Part shown: positions 11,999 through 22,500 of the stretch, in pieces
Layout: each line of letters begins with the position of its first letter
Numbering within the stretch: the stretch's first letter is position 1
NCBI GenBank assembly: GCA_947471745.1
Contig: CANJKZ010001109.1
Coordinates: forward strand, 4,333,501-4,397,500
Source of the DNA: Closterium sp. Naga37s-1
Taxonomy: Eukaryota > Streptophyta > Zygnematophyceae > Desmidiales > Closteriaceae
Direction: 5' to 3'
DNA length: 64,000 nucleotides
Position numbers and translations under genes: made by a program
Notes under the pieces: generated by a model
The model's input: the letters and a program-made list of their open reading frames with translations, nothing else
Databases searched by the model: none
What the model was told of the DNA's origin: nothing

Positions 11999-12339
11999 TC
12001 CTCCCCACGGTCGCCTCTCCCTCCTCCCCGCTGTTGCCTCTCGCTCCTCCCCGCGGTCGCCTCTCCCCACTCCCCGCCGTCGCCTCTCCTTCCCTCTCCG
12101 CCGTCTCGTCCGGCGACAGGTGCACGAGCGCAAGCGCGGGTTGGTGCGCGAGCGCGGGTTGTTTTCTCAGGCACCGTGGTTATCAGGTGCGTTCCTGGTC
12201 CTTCCGTCCTCCCTTCCCCCTTCTGAAATTTCCGTCCTGTTTTGTTTTGTTTTGTTTTGATTTTTTTTCTCTCTCTCAAATGTGTCGATTGATCTCCACT
12301 TGCATTGCACTTTCATTTGAAGAAGAAAGAGATGGAGCG
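11999..12339. other. CT-rich low-complexity DNA
   Basis: Short irregular repeats of CCTCCCCGC(G/T)GTCGCCTCTCC type fill 11999-12120. A T-rich stretch (12236-12275) follows, before the GAGAGCGCGT array. No gene is seen. Confidence 0.5.
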
Positions 12340-13210
12340 CGAGGGAGAGCGTGTGCGCATATGAGAGCGTGAAAGAGAGCGCGTGAGAGAGCGCGTGAGA
12401 GAGCGCGTGAGAGAGCGCGTGAGGGAGCGCATGAGAGAGCGCGTGAGGGTGCGCGTGAGAGAGCGCGTGAGAGAGCGCGTGAGAGAGCGCGTGAGAGAAC
12501 GCGTGAGCGAGCGCAAGAGAGCGCGTGAGAGAGCGCAAGAGAGCGCGTGCGTGAGAGCGCGTGAGAGAGCACATGAGAGAGTGCGTGAGAGAGCACGTGA
12601 GAGAGCGCGTGAGAGAGCGCGTGAGAGAGCGCGTGAGAGAGCGCGTGAGGGAGCGCGTGAGAGAGAGAACGCGGTGAGAATGCGAGAGAGAGAGCGCGAG
12701 AGAGAGAGTGCGTGAGAGTGTGCCTGAGAGTGCGCCTTGAGAGAGCGCGTGAGAGAGTGCGTGAGAGAGCACGAGAGGGCGCATGAGAGCGCGTGAGAGA
12801 GCGCGTGAGAGAGCACATGAGAGAGTGCGTGAAAGTGCGCGTGAGAGTGAGCATGAGAGAGTGCGTGAGGGAGCGCATGTGAGTGCGCGTGAGAGCGCGA
12901 GAGAGAGTGCGTGTGATAGTCCGCGAGAGAGAGAATGTGGTGAGAGTGCGCGAGAGAGAGCGCGCGAGGGAGTGCATGAGAGTGTGCCTGAGAGTGCGCG
13001 AGGGAGCGCGTGAGGGAGCGTGAGAGAGCGCGTGAGAGTGCGCATGAGAGAGCGGGTGAGAGAACGCGTGTGAGAGCGCGTGAGAGAGCGCGTGTGAGAG
13101 CGCGTGAGAGAGCGTGTGAGGGAGCGTGTGAGGGTGCGCGTGAGAGAGCGTTTGAGAGAGAATGTGCGTGAGAGTGCGCGAGAGAAAGGACGTAAGAGAG
13201 AGAATGCGGT
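12340..13210. repeat. GAGAGCGCGT simple array, left part
   Basis: A tandem array of units near 12 bp, GTGAGAGAGCGC with variants (GTGAGAGTGCGC, GTGAGAGAGCAC). It ends abruptly at 13210 where the Gypsy LTR begins and resumes at 26358, so it is one array split by the insertion. Long frames on both strands (Arg/Glu-rich or Ser/Leu/Arg/His-rich) result from the repeat and are not genes. Confidence 0.9.
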
Positions 13211-13578
13211 TGTGAGGATCTAGGATCGAGCTCAGAAAAGAGAATGTGAATTGAATGATCACCTGGGTACAACACGAGGCTATATATAGGCTCGACACAA
13301 GGCCCCGTAACCAGGTGTTACGCGAAGGTTCCGCGGGTCGCGAAGCGTCCCGAACAGATCCTTCCCAAATTCGGTAGAAGGCAATTCGGTGGCAACCGAA
13401 AAGCCAGAATTCGGTGCACGCAACCTAGCTCGGTGCTATAACTATAATAAAATATAGGAAAGCACCTAGCCTAAGAAATCAAGCAATTCATGCATGCATA
13501 TGATTTTCCTATGCTAGAAATAGCATAATAAAGTAAAGGCAAGCAAGCATAGCTGGCATAAGCCGTCGTACTCTCACA
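13211..13578 (-). repeat. Gypsy 3' LTR (368 bp)
   Basis: Plus-strand limits are TGTGAGGATC and CTCTCACA, so it has TG..CA termini. Read on the minus strand, a run AGGGGGGGACG directly before it is the likely polypurine tract. It differs from the other LTR at four positions. Confidence 0.93.
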
Positions 13579-13588
13579 CGTCCCCCCC

Positions 13589-16500
13589 TCAAAGCTGGGT
13601 GGCGTGAGATACACCCTGCTTGACAAGATAGTCCTTGAGAGCACGGCGTGCGTTGCCCATATCAGCTTCTGCAACCCAACTGTCCTCAGTGGGGTCGTAT
13701 CCCTTCCAGCGTATCAGGAACTCGAGGGTCCTGCCGCTGCGGCGCCAATGAGAGAGGACGCTCTCAATCTCGTACTCGGTTTTGTCCTGCACAAGAACAG
13801 GTGGAGGTGGCGGTAGCTGCCGTCCCTGGAACTGTTGGTTGGGGTCCTTGTAGGGTTTCAGTAGCTGCACATGGAAAGCATTGTGAAGCTTCCACATATC
13901 TGGTAAGCGCAAGCGGAATGTAACTGGTGTCACCTGTGCCTCAACGAGAAAAGGACCACAGAAGCGAGGCCGGAGTTTGGATGGGAGGTGAGACAGGTTC
14001 AAGTTGCGCGTGTCAAGAAGCACCTGATCTCCGACTGCTACTGAGTGATCACGTCGCTGACGATCGGCATACTGCTTCTGGGAGGTCTGCATCGTGGTGA
14101 GTCGTCGCTGAGTCTTCTCCCATAGCTGCTGCATGGTGGTGACGAAGTCATGTGCGGCTTGGACGTGTGCCGGTGTGGTAGGCTGCTGTGGTGTGAGTGG
14201 TTCCCGTCCGTAACACAGGAAGAAAGGAGTTTTCCCTGTGGCCGCATGTGACGCGTTGTTGTAAGCGAACTCTAGGGTCGGTAACTGTGTGTCCCAGTGG
14301 CTGACGTCGTCCTTGCAAGCTGTGCGCAGTAACTGTTCAACCACTTGATTGAGTCGCTCTGTCTGTCCGTCAGTCTGTGGGTGGTATGCTGAGGACATCG
14401 CAAGTTTAGTCCCCAATAATCCCATGAGCTCCTTCCAAAACTTACTGGTGAATTTTGGGTCTCTGTCTGAGATGAGTGTAGCGGGGATGCCGTGGATGGT
14501 GATGATGCGGTCGAAGAAGAGGCGAGCAGTTGCTTCTGCTGTGGCGGTGGCGTTGGTCGGTAGGAAGTGCCCCATTTTGGAGAACTTATCGATGACTACG
14601 AGGATGGAATCATGTCCCCGTGAGGTCGAGGGAAGTCCTATGATGAAGTCGAGACTAACGACCTGCCATGGCTACTCCGGTACGGGTAGAGGCTGAAGTA
14701 ACCCTGCTTTCTTCTGCTTGCTGCTCTTCATCCGCTGGCACGTGTCGCAGGAGGTGACGAACTGCTGCACATCTGCTGCCATCCGGGGCCAGTAGTAATA
14801 CTTCGCTATTCCCGCTAACGTCTTGTTGCTCCCGAAATGTCCCGCGTATGGTACGTCGTGGAACTCCTCCAATAGGATCTGCCGTAGCGGGGCGTAATTC
14901 GGTACCCAAATCTTTCCTGAACCCTTCCTTACCGCTAGGTCTTTCTCCCACTGTAACAGTTTCTGTTTCTCTGCCGTTGCTATCTCGCCGTCCACGGAGT
15001 ACCCATGTTGGAATAGACCTTTGAGCAGAGGGTTCATCCCGTCGAGTTGGATGCCTGCTACATGATCTGGGCGGCTCAACGCGTCTACTTTGTTGTGTAG
15101 CCCGGGCTTGTAGATGATGTCGTAGTGGAAGTGGGTCTCCAAGAAATCCACCCACCGTACCTGTCGTCGTGAGAGCGTAGGCTGCGACTTCAGGTATTTG
15201 AGGCTGCAGTGGTCAGTATAGACTGTGGTCTTGGCTCCCTCGAGGTAACACCTCCATGCCTTGAAGGCTACGACTATAGCTAGGGCTTCCTTGTCGTGGA
15301 TGGGGTAGTTTAGTTCTGCTCCGTGCAGTTTCTTACTGAGGTAGGCGATAGGCTGTAAACCGTTCCCGTGATCCTGCATCAGTACTGCTCCGACTGCCTG
15401 GTCACTAGCGTCTGCTTCAACTACGTAGTCCTTCTCGGGGTCTGGTAGGATGAGTACTGGGGTTGTGGTCAGTGCTGTCTGTAGCTGTTCCATGGCTTGC
15501 TGATGCGGAGTATCCCATTTGAAGGGCGTATCCTTTTTCAGTAGGTCGGTCAGTGGCGCTGCAATCTTAGCGTACTGTGGCACGAACCTGTTGTAGTAGT
15601 TGGCGAATCCTAGGAACTGCTGCAACTCCTTCACGTTCTCCGGAACTTTCCACTTCTTGACGGCTTCGATCTTCCGCGGGTCCACGTGTACGCCCTCGGC
15701 GCTCACCATGTGCCCGAGAAACTGCACCTTCTTCAGGGCGAAGTCGCTCTTCGACAGCTTCACGTAGAACTTGTTTTTCCGCAGGATCTCGAACACCTTC
15801 CGCAGATGCTCCACGTGCTCCTTCATGTTCTTGGAGTAGATGAGGATATCGTCCAGATACACCACTACGCACTCATCCAGCAGGGGCCGTAGAATATGGT
15901 TCATTTCCGCCTGGAACGTTGCTGGTGCGTTGCAGAGTCCGAACGGCATCACCAAGTATTCGTAGGAGCCGTATCGAGTACGGAACGCCGTCTTGTGGAT
16001 CGAGTTGTCCGCCATCTTGATCTGCCAGTAACCCGACCGTAGGTCCAGCTTCGAGAAGACTGTTGCACCACGCAGTTGGTCCATTAAGTCGTCGATGCGC
16101 GGTATGGGGTATTTGTTTTTAACTGTCTGTTTGTTCAGTGCGCGGTAGTCGATGCACATCCGTAAGCTGCCGTCTGGTTTTGGAGTGAAGAGAACTGGTG
16201 CACCGTAGGGAGAGGTGGATGGGCGGATCAGTTGTCTGTCCAGTAGATACTCTATCTGTTTCTTCATGTCTGTTAGTTCGGTCGGACTCAGTCGGTATGG
16301 TGCACGTGAGACGGGTTTCGCACCTGGTTCCTCCACGATCTCATGCTCGTGGGTGCGTGCTGGAGGTACGCCTGCAGGTAGGTCGTCGGGCATTATATCT
16401 TTGTACTGCTCCAAGACCTCCTTCACTGCTGCAGGGAGCTCGGAACTCGGCTTCTCCTCCTCTGCTGCTGCCATGACCAGTGCTAGGTAACCCGTGTTAC

Positions 16501-17119
16501 TCTCGTTCACTGTCTGTTCGAACCGTGCCAGTGTCGTCTCAGGTACGTCCCCTGTATCCGTCCAGCTTCGTAGTGCTATCCGCTTCCCGTTGTTGTAGAT
16601 GCACACCTTGCTGTTGATCCAATCGATCTCGGGGTTGAACCGCTTCAGAAAATCTCGCCCCAAGATAAAATCTAACCCTTTGATGTTGGTGACTGGTAGC
16701 TTCGGCTTCCACCTCAACGCACCTATATGCAGCTGCAGTGATGCTTCGCCGTGGATAGGAAGTTTCGTACCGTCCACCATGGTTGCTGAAAACTGGGTCT
16801 CCTCCGCCTTCTCTCCAATTTTCTCCAATGCTCCGCGGTCACACACCGAGTGAGATGCACCGCTGTTCACCAGTGCCTGGAGGCGTCGTCCATTGCATAA
16901 CACCTCGAGGAGTAGTGGTTTCTGCTGCGCTGAGTAGCCAAAGAGGGTCTCATTAATAGGATCATAGGGTACATCAAACTTAATACCTTCCCTTTTTCCT
17001 ATACCCGACTCAGCACTTTCCAACTTCACCTGGGGGGTGGGAGGATTTTTCCAAGGCTTGTATATTTTCTCCTGAGCCTGGATGCCTCCTCTAAGCCTTG
17101 GCAGCTGTGTAGGCTTCAC
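13589..17119 (-). pseudogene. Gypsy pol: protease-RT-RNase H-integrase-chromodomain
   Basis: Minus-strand frames encode an aspartic protease ([11 protein letters not shown]), an RT with YLDD near 15852-15863, an RNase H ([14 protein letters not shown]), an integrase with HHCC finger ([17 protein letters not shown]) and core (DRDPKFTSKFW, HPQTDGQTERLNQ), and at the far end a chromodomain (FLIRWKGYDPTEDSW, about 13610-13770). RT before integrase plus a C-terminal chromodomain places it among the chromoviruses. Chromodomains of this group are thought to steer integration by reading histone marks. The region is broken about once. Confidence 0.92.
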
Positions 17120-17213
17120 CTGTGGGCAACGGGGAGCCTTAACACTGTGCTGCGGGGAGAGAATATTAACTCCACGGAACGCACGACCTTTTTCTACGCT
17201 CCGTAGTACTTTG

Positions 17214-17337
17214 TGTCAGATTTATATGACATAGCTATTGTAGGCTATAGTGGGGTAGCACATATGGGGTACAGTTTCTAGGGTTTGCTTTTTGTACCGA
17301 ACTTTCCCTTAGTCAATCCATTCCTCGTTTCTTCTCA
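17214..17337 (+). repeat. Copia-3 5' LTR (124 bp)
   Basis: It starts TGTCAGATTTATATGACA and ends TTTCTTCTCA, and is identical to 24357-24480. At 124 bp it is short even for Copia. A TATATGACATAGC block near the start and a CTAGGGTTTGC block are shared with the other Copia LTRs of the window. Confidence 0.95.
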
Positions 17338-17351
17338 TGGTATCGAGCAGG
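17338..17351 (+). other. Copia-3 primer-binding site
   Basis: TGGTATCGAGCAGG follows the 5' LTR directly. Plant Copia elements commonly have TGGTATCAGAGC, complementary to an internal part of initiator Met-tRNA; this is a near variant. The same TGGTATCGAGC follows the LTR of Copia-4 at 59731, and TGGTATAGAGC follows that of Copia-2. Confidence 0.75.
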
Positions 17352-17399
17352 TTCCCTAGTGGGAACGATTCCTAGGGCCCACCACCACGAAATTTTTTT

Positions 17400-18245
17400 T
17401 TCCTGCCCGGAGCGCGCTTCGCTCAGGCCGGAGTCGCGCCCTGTGTGCTCCCCCTACCGTCGCGCCCTCGCTAGGCCCCTCATGGCCCCGTCGCGTCGCC
17501 CTTAGCGGCCCCCCTCACGGCTCGTCGCGCCGCCCCTTACGGCCCTTCGTGCCGCCCTTACGGCCCGTCGCGCTCGTCGCGCCGCCCTTACGGCCCCTCG
17601 TGCCGCCCCTTACGGCCCCTCGCGCCGTCCCTTACGGCCCCTCGCGCGGCCCCTTACGCCCCTTACGGCCCCTCTCGCGGCCCCTCACGGCCCCCTACGG
17701 CTCGTCGCCGCCCTCCGCGGCCCCGCCACCTACCTGTGCGGCCCCACCACCTACCTGTGCGGCCCTGCCACCTACCTGCGGCCCCGCCACCTACTAGCGG
17801 CCCCGCCACCTACCTGCGGCCCCGCCACCTACCAGCGGCCCCGCCACCTACCCGCGGCCCCGCCACCTACCTGTGCTGGCCCCGCCACCTACCTGCGGCC
17901 CCGCCACCTACCAGCGGCCCCGCCACCTACCGGCGGCCCCGCCACCTACTAGCGGCCCCGCCACCTACCTGCGGCCCCGCCGCCTCCTCTCAGCGGCCTC
18001 GCCGCCTCCTCCCAGCGGCCCCGGACGCCGCCCTCTCAGCGGCCCCGCCGCGCCGCCAAGCAGCCGAGCCGCCCGGCAGCCGAGCCGCCCAGAAGCCGAG
18101 CCGCCGAGCCGCCCAGCAGCCTAGCCGCCGAGCCGCCCAGCAGCCGAGCCGCCGAGCCGCCCAGCAGCCGCGCCGCCGAGCCGCCCTGCAGCCGAGCCGC
18201 CGAGCCGCCCTGCAGCCGAGCCACCCGAGCCGCCCTGTCCGGTAA
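17400..18245 (+). repeat. Copia-3 GC-rich leader with two tandem arrays
   Basis: The leader upstream of gag has two arrays: GGCCCCGCCACCTACCTGC-type units of about 18-19 bp (about 17715-17985), then AGCCGAGCCGCCCAGC-type units (about 18055-18240). Before them lie GCGCCGCCCTTACGGCCC-type units. I see no conserved protein. The strong GC content predicts a heavily folded RNA leader. Confidence 0.8.
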
Positions 18246-18309
18246 GAGCAGCGCCTCTTTCACAGCACTGCCCTCACCCTACTGTTTGCGCTGCTAGTCT
18301 ACTGCTGTC

Positions 18310-19217
18310 ATGGCTACCCCTAGTGTCCTCGCTTTTGACGCTGAGGGTCGGGCCATTGACTTTGACGTCTGGATAGATGACCTGCAGCTTTTCTTACAGT
18401 GCGACAGAGCAGACGGCCTCTCCCTCTTTGACCTCACTTCTGGTGCCTCCCCTGCCCCCGCTGCTGATGCTGACGCCACTGTTCGCTCACAGTGGGCCAC
18501 GCGCGATGCTGCTGCACGCCTTGCTGTGCGTCGCCACCTGCCTACCTCTGAGCGTGCGCACTTTAGCCAGTACAAGAGTGCTCACACCTTGTACGCCGCT
18601 GTAGTTGCGCGCTACTCCTCCCCTGCCACTGCTGCACTGAGCCTCCTCATGCTACCGTACCTCTTCCCTGACCTTGCTGCCTTTCCCACAGTCGCTGACC
18701 TCATTACGCACCTTCGCACTAGTGACACTCGCTACCGCGCTGCGCTTCCTGCTGAGTTCTGCGCCAAGAACCCCCCCCCCATGTACATCACCCTCTACTA
18801 CATAGTCACCCGGCTCCCTGACTCCCTTCGCGTAGTCAGGGACCACTTCCTCTCAGTTTGCCCCACCACTCTCACCGTTGACCTCCTCGAGAAGTCCCTC
18901 CTAGCAGCAGAGAAGAGCATAGTCGCTGTAGGAGCCTCTCGTGGTGACCCTCGCACCGCCATGGCAAGGGCAAGGGGGGCAGGGGCACTGAAGGAGCTAG
19001 CGGGGGCGGTGGAGGCGGCGGTGGAGGCAGTGGAGGGGGTGGGGGTGGCGGTGGGGGTGGTGGTTGGGGTGGAGGTGTCGGTGGCGGCGGTGGAGGCGGA
19101 GGCGGCGGCGGCGGTGGCGGTGGGAGCGGAGGTAGCGGCGGTGGAGGAGGCGGCGGCGGAGGAGGTGGAGCTGGTCGGGGTGGCGCTGCGCAGAGGGTCG
19201 GCTCCGGTGGTGGTCAG

Positions 19218-19249
<32 letters not shown>

Positions 19250-19410
19250 CACTCGTGACATCCCCCCCCCTCAGCAGCTCCGTGAGTGGTACGCTGCACG
19301 CCAGCGGGGTGGGGGTACTGGTCCGTGCACCTACGTCCTCCGCACCGGCGACCGCGCGGGTGACCAGTGCGGGGGTGCGCACTCCACCCAGCGCTGCTTT
19401 GGCCGCCTGA
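18310..19410 (+). CDS. Copia-3 gag
   Basis: It starts with ATG in MATPSVLAFDAEGRAIDF. The Copia-type capsid region (about residues 1-210) includes WIDDLQLFLQ, YKSAHTLYAAVVARY and DLITHLRTSDTRYRAAL. Beyond this the frame enters a long GC-rich low-complexity stretch, so the C-terminal part is uncertain. The start is supported by conservation in Copia-2 and Copia-4. Confidence 0.8.
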
Positions 19411-19523
19411 CGGACGCTTGGCGTCACCAGTTCCCTGAGGCCACTGAGATCCCCCGCTGGGGTGAGCTGTCTAGGGCGGGTGTCGCTGTCTTTGACCTTG
19501 ACTTTGATGCTATTCTTGCTGCT

Positions 19524-22500
19524 ATGTATATTGTGACTATTAGTGATGAGGGTGACTGTTACCGGTGTTTTCCGCCCGACCCGGGCATTGAGACTGCTGC
19601 TCTAGGTACTGGTGAGGCTGCTGCTCTAGGTGCTAGCGAGGCTGCTGCTCTAGGTGCTAGCGAGGCTGCTGCTCTAGGTGCGTCTGCTCCCTCAGGTGCT
19701 GGTGAGCCTGCTCTCTCAGGTTCTGCGTCGGCTTCGGCCTCCCACACCTTCACCCTTGACTCGGGGGCTTCTCGCTCCTTCTTTCGAGACCGCACCACAC
19801 TCACGCCGCTTGGCCGCCCAGTTGCGGTCTCTCTGGCAGACCCCTCTGGGGGTCCTGTCCTTGCTCACTTCTCCACTGTCCTCCCGTGTCCGGCGGCCCC
19901 CTCTGGCACCCTCTCTGGTCTTTACCTCCCCTCGTTCTCTACGAACTTGGTGAGTGGTGCTGACCTACAGGATGCGGGGGTTCACCAGTTCACTCCTGCG
20001 AGTCAGCGGGTGACCCACTGCACGGACGCTCGGACTGGCCGACACCTGGCCACGTTTACCCGTCGGCCGGGGTCGAGCCTGTACACCCTGACCACTGCGT
20101 CTCCTCCAGTCACTGCGTCTGGTCAGGTAGCTGCGTCGGGTCAGGTGTTTGCTGCAGCGTCCAGGTCTGGTCCTGAGTCTGCCCCCTGTTCGTGTCGCCT
20201 CCTGTCTCACGAGACTCTCCTCTGGCACCACCGCCTTGGTCACCCCTCCCTGCTTCGTCTCCGGGGCATGGCCTCCCGTGTCCTTGTCTCTGGTCTTCCC
20301 CGGTCCCTCCCTCCCCTTCCTCCGGGGCCTGGCCCTACCTGCGTCCCCTGTGTCGAGGGGCGGCAGCGGGCTGCCCCTCACTCCTCCCAGTTTCCTCCGA
20401 CAGAGGCCCCGCTGCAGACGCTTCACATGGACGTGTGGGGCCCAGCCCGCGTCCGTGGACAGGGTCACGAGCGCTACTTCCTGCTGGTGGTTGACGACTA
20501 CTCGCGTTACACCACAGTCTTCCCCTTGCGCAGCAAGGGTGATGTCACTGAGGTGTTGATCGACTGGATCCGCGCAGCTCGTCTCCAGCTCAGGCAGAGC
20601 TTCGGCTCGGACTTTCCTGTTCTGCGTCTGCACTCTGACAGAGGTGGAGAGTTCTCCTCTGGCCTTCTACGAGCCTACTGTCGTGCGCGAGGCATCCGCC
20701 CGACCTTCACGCTTCCGGACTCTCCACAGCAAAATGGGATTGCTGAGCGCCGCATTGGCATGGTCATGGACGTCGCCCGTACGTCCATGATGCATGCGGC
20801 TGCCCCCCATTTTCTGTGGCCGTTTGCGGTTCGGTACGCGGCGCATCAGATCAACCTTCACCCTAGGGTCTCCAGGCCGGAGACCTCCCCAGCTTTGCTG
20901 TGGACGGGGAAGGTTGGCGATGCGTCTGCGTTCCGTGTCTGGGGATCTCGGGCGTTTGTCCGCGACTTGTCTGCGGACAAGCTGTCCCCTCGTGCTGCTC
21001 CTTGCGTCTTCCTTGGCTTCCCCCCTGACGCGCCAGGGTGGCAGTTCTACCACCCCACCTCTCGCCGTGTTCTGTCCTCCCAGGACGTCACGTTTGACGA
21101 GTCGGTCCCCTACTACCGCCTCTTCCCCTACCGCACTCCGTCCCTCCCCCCACCACCGCTCTTCCTTGTGCCAGGTCCCCCCCCGGTAGACCCCCTCCCC
21201 CCTCAGGGTCCTGCCCCTTCAGGTGTGTCCCAGGTAGACGCAGTCGAGCCTGTCGAGGTTACTGGTGACTCTGGTGCTGCTGAGGGTGCTGACGCTGGGG
21301 GTGCTGAGCGTGTGGGTGCTACGCCTGGGGGTGCTGAGCCTGAGGGTGCTACTACTGGGGGTGCTGAGCCTGGGGGTACTGAGCCTGGAGGTGCTACTAC
21401 TGGGGGTGCTGAGCCTGGGGGTGCTGAGCCTGGGGGTGCTGAGCCTGGGGGTGCTACGCCTGGAGGTGCTGAGCCTGGGGCTGCGGAGCCTGAGGGAGCT
21501 GGGCCTGCTTGTGTGGCGTCTGGCGGTGCTGAGCCTGGAGGTTCTCCGGGTGCTTCGTCTCGGCGGGAGCCACTCTCTCCACAGGAGCTGCGCGAGTGGT
21601 TTGCCCGGCGCTGGAGGCGTGCTGCTGGTGCTGGAGGTTCTTCGGCTACTGAGGGTGCTGGTGCCGCGGGTCCCGGAGGTGCTCGTACTGGGAGTACTGG
21701 AGCTGCTGGGCCTACGGGTACGACTGGAGCTGGAGCTGCTGAGGGTGTTGACGCTGAGGCTACTGCTGTCGGTCCTGGAGGCGGTCCTGCTGGGGGTGCT
21801 ACTGGTGCTGCTGGAGGTGCTGCTGGCGCTGGTGCTGCCGCTGGGGGTACTGGTGCTGTCCCTGCTGTGTCTAAGGTCGCCGCGCGGCCTCGGCCGTACT
21901 TCGTTCCGCTCCTTCAGCAGGTTCTTGGTCTCCCGCCTTCTACTGGTCCTCCTCCTCCCTTAGAGTGTCCACAGCCTGTCCTGTCACAGTTACAGTTACA
22001 GCCGGCCTCCCCACTGCCCGCTCCTTCTCCCTACACTGGTCCTACTGGAGGTCTTGCTGAGCGTCGTGAGCCTGCGTCGCGTCCTGCGTCGCCTGTCCGT
22101 ACTGCTCGCGCTAGTGGTCGTAGTTCGCGTCAGCGTCCTCCTCCTGTCCCTGGCACGCACCGGATGTCTCTGCGTCCGTCCACTGCTCCTCTGCGTGCCC
22201 CTTTGCCTTCTCCTCCTGAGTCCTCTCTTCCTGCTCTTCCCGACCCGGAGTCGGACTCTCTTCGTGCTGCCAGTCCTACTGTCACGCGTCTCCTTGCTAC
22301 TGTCGTCACTGACCCTTCCTTTGCGTCCACTGCTGCGTCTGCCCTAGTTGCTGAGCTCGTCGACTTTGCTGCTCGCTGTCGTCTAGACTACGCTGCTTGT
22401 CTTGTCGCTGAGTCTGAGTCTGTCTGTCCTCCGTCCGTCGGGGGTGAGTGTGCCCTTGGCACGGACGTCCTTGAGGACAGGCAGGAGGAGTTCCAGTGTT

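Noticed and set aside
12167-13298. Long minus-strand frames rich in Ser, Leu, Arg and His
   Set aside because: They follow directly from the short period of the GAGAGCGCGT array, occur in several frames at once, and match no protein type.
14349-16853. Plus-strand frames across the Gypsy pol region
   Set aside because: Shadows of the minus-strand pol; no domain in these frames.
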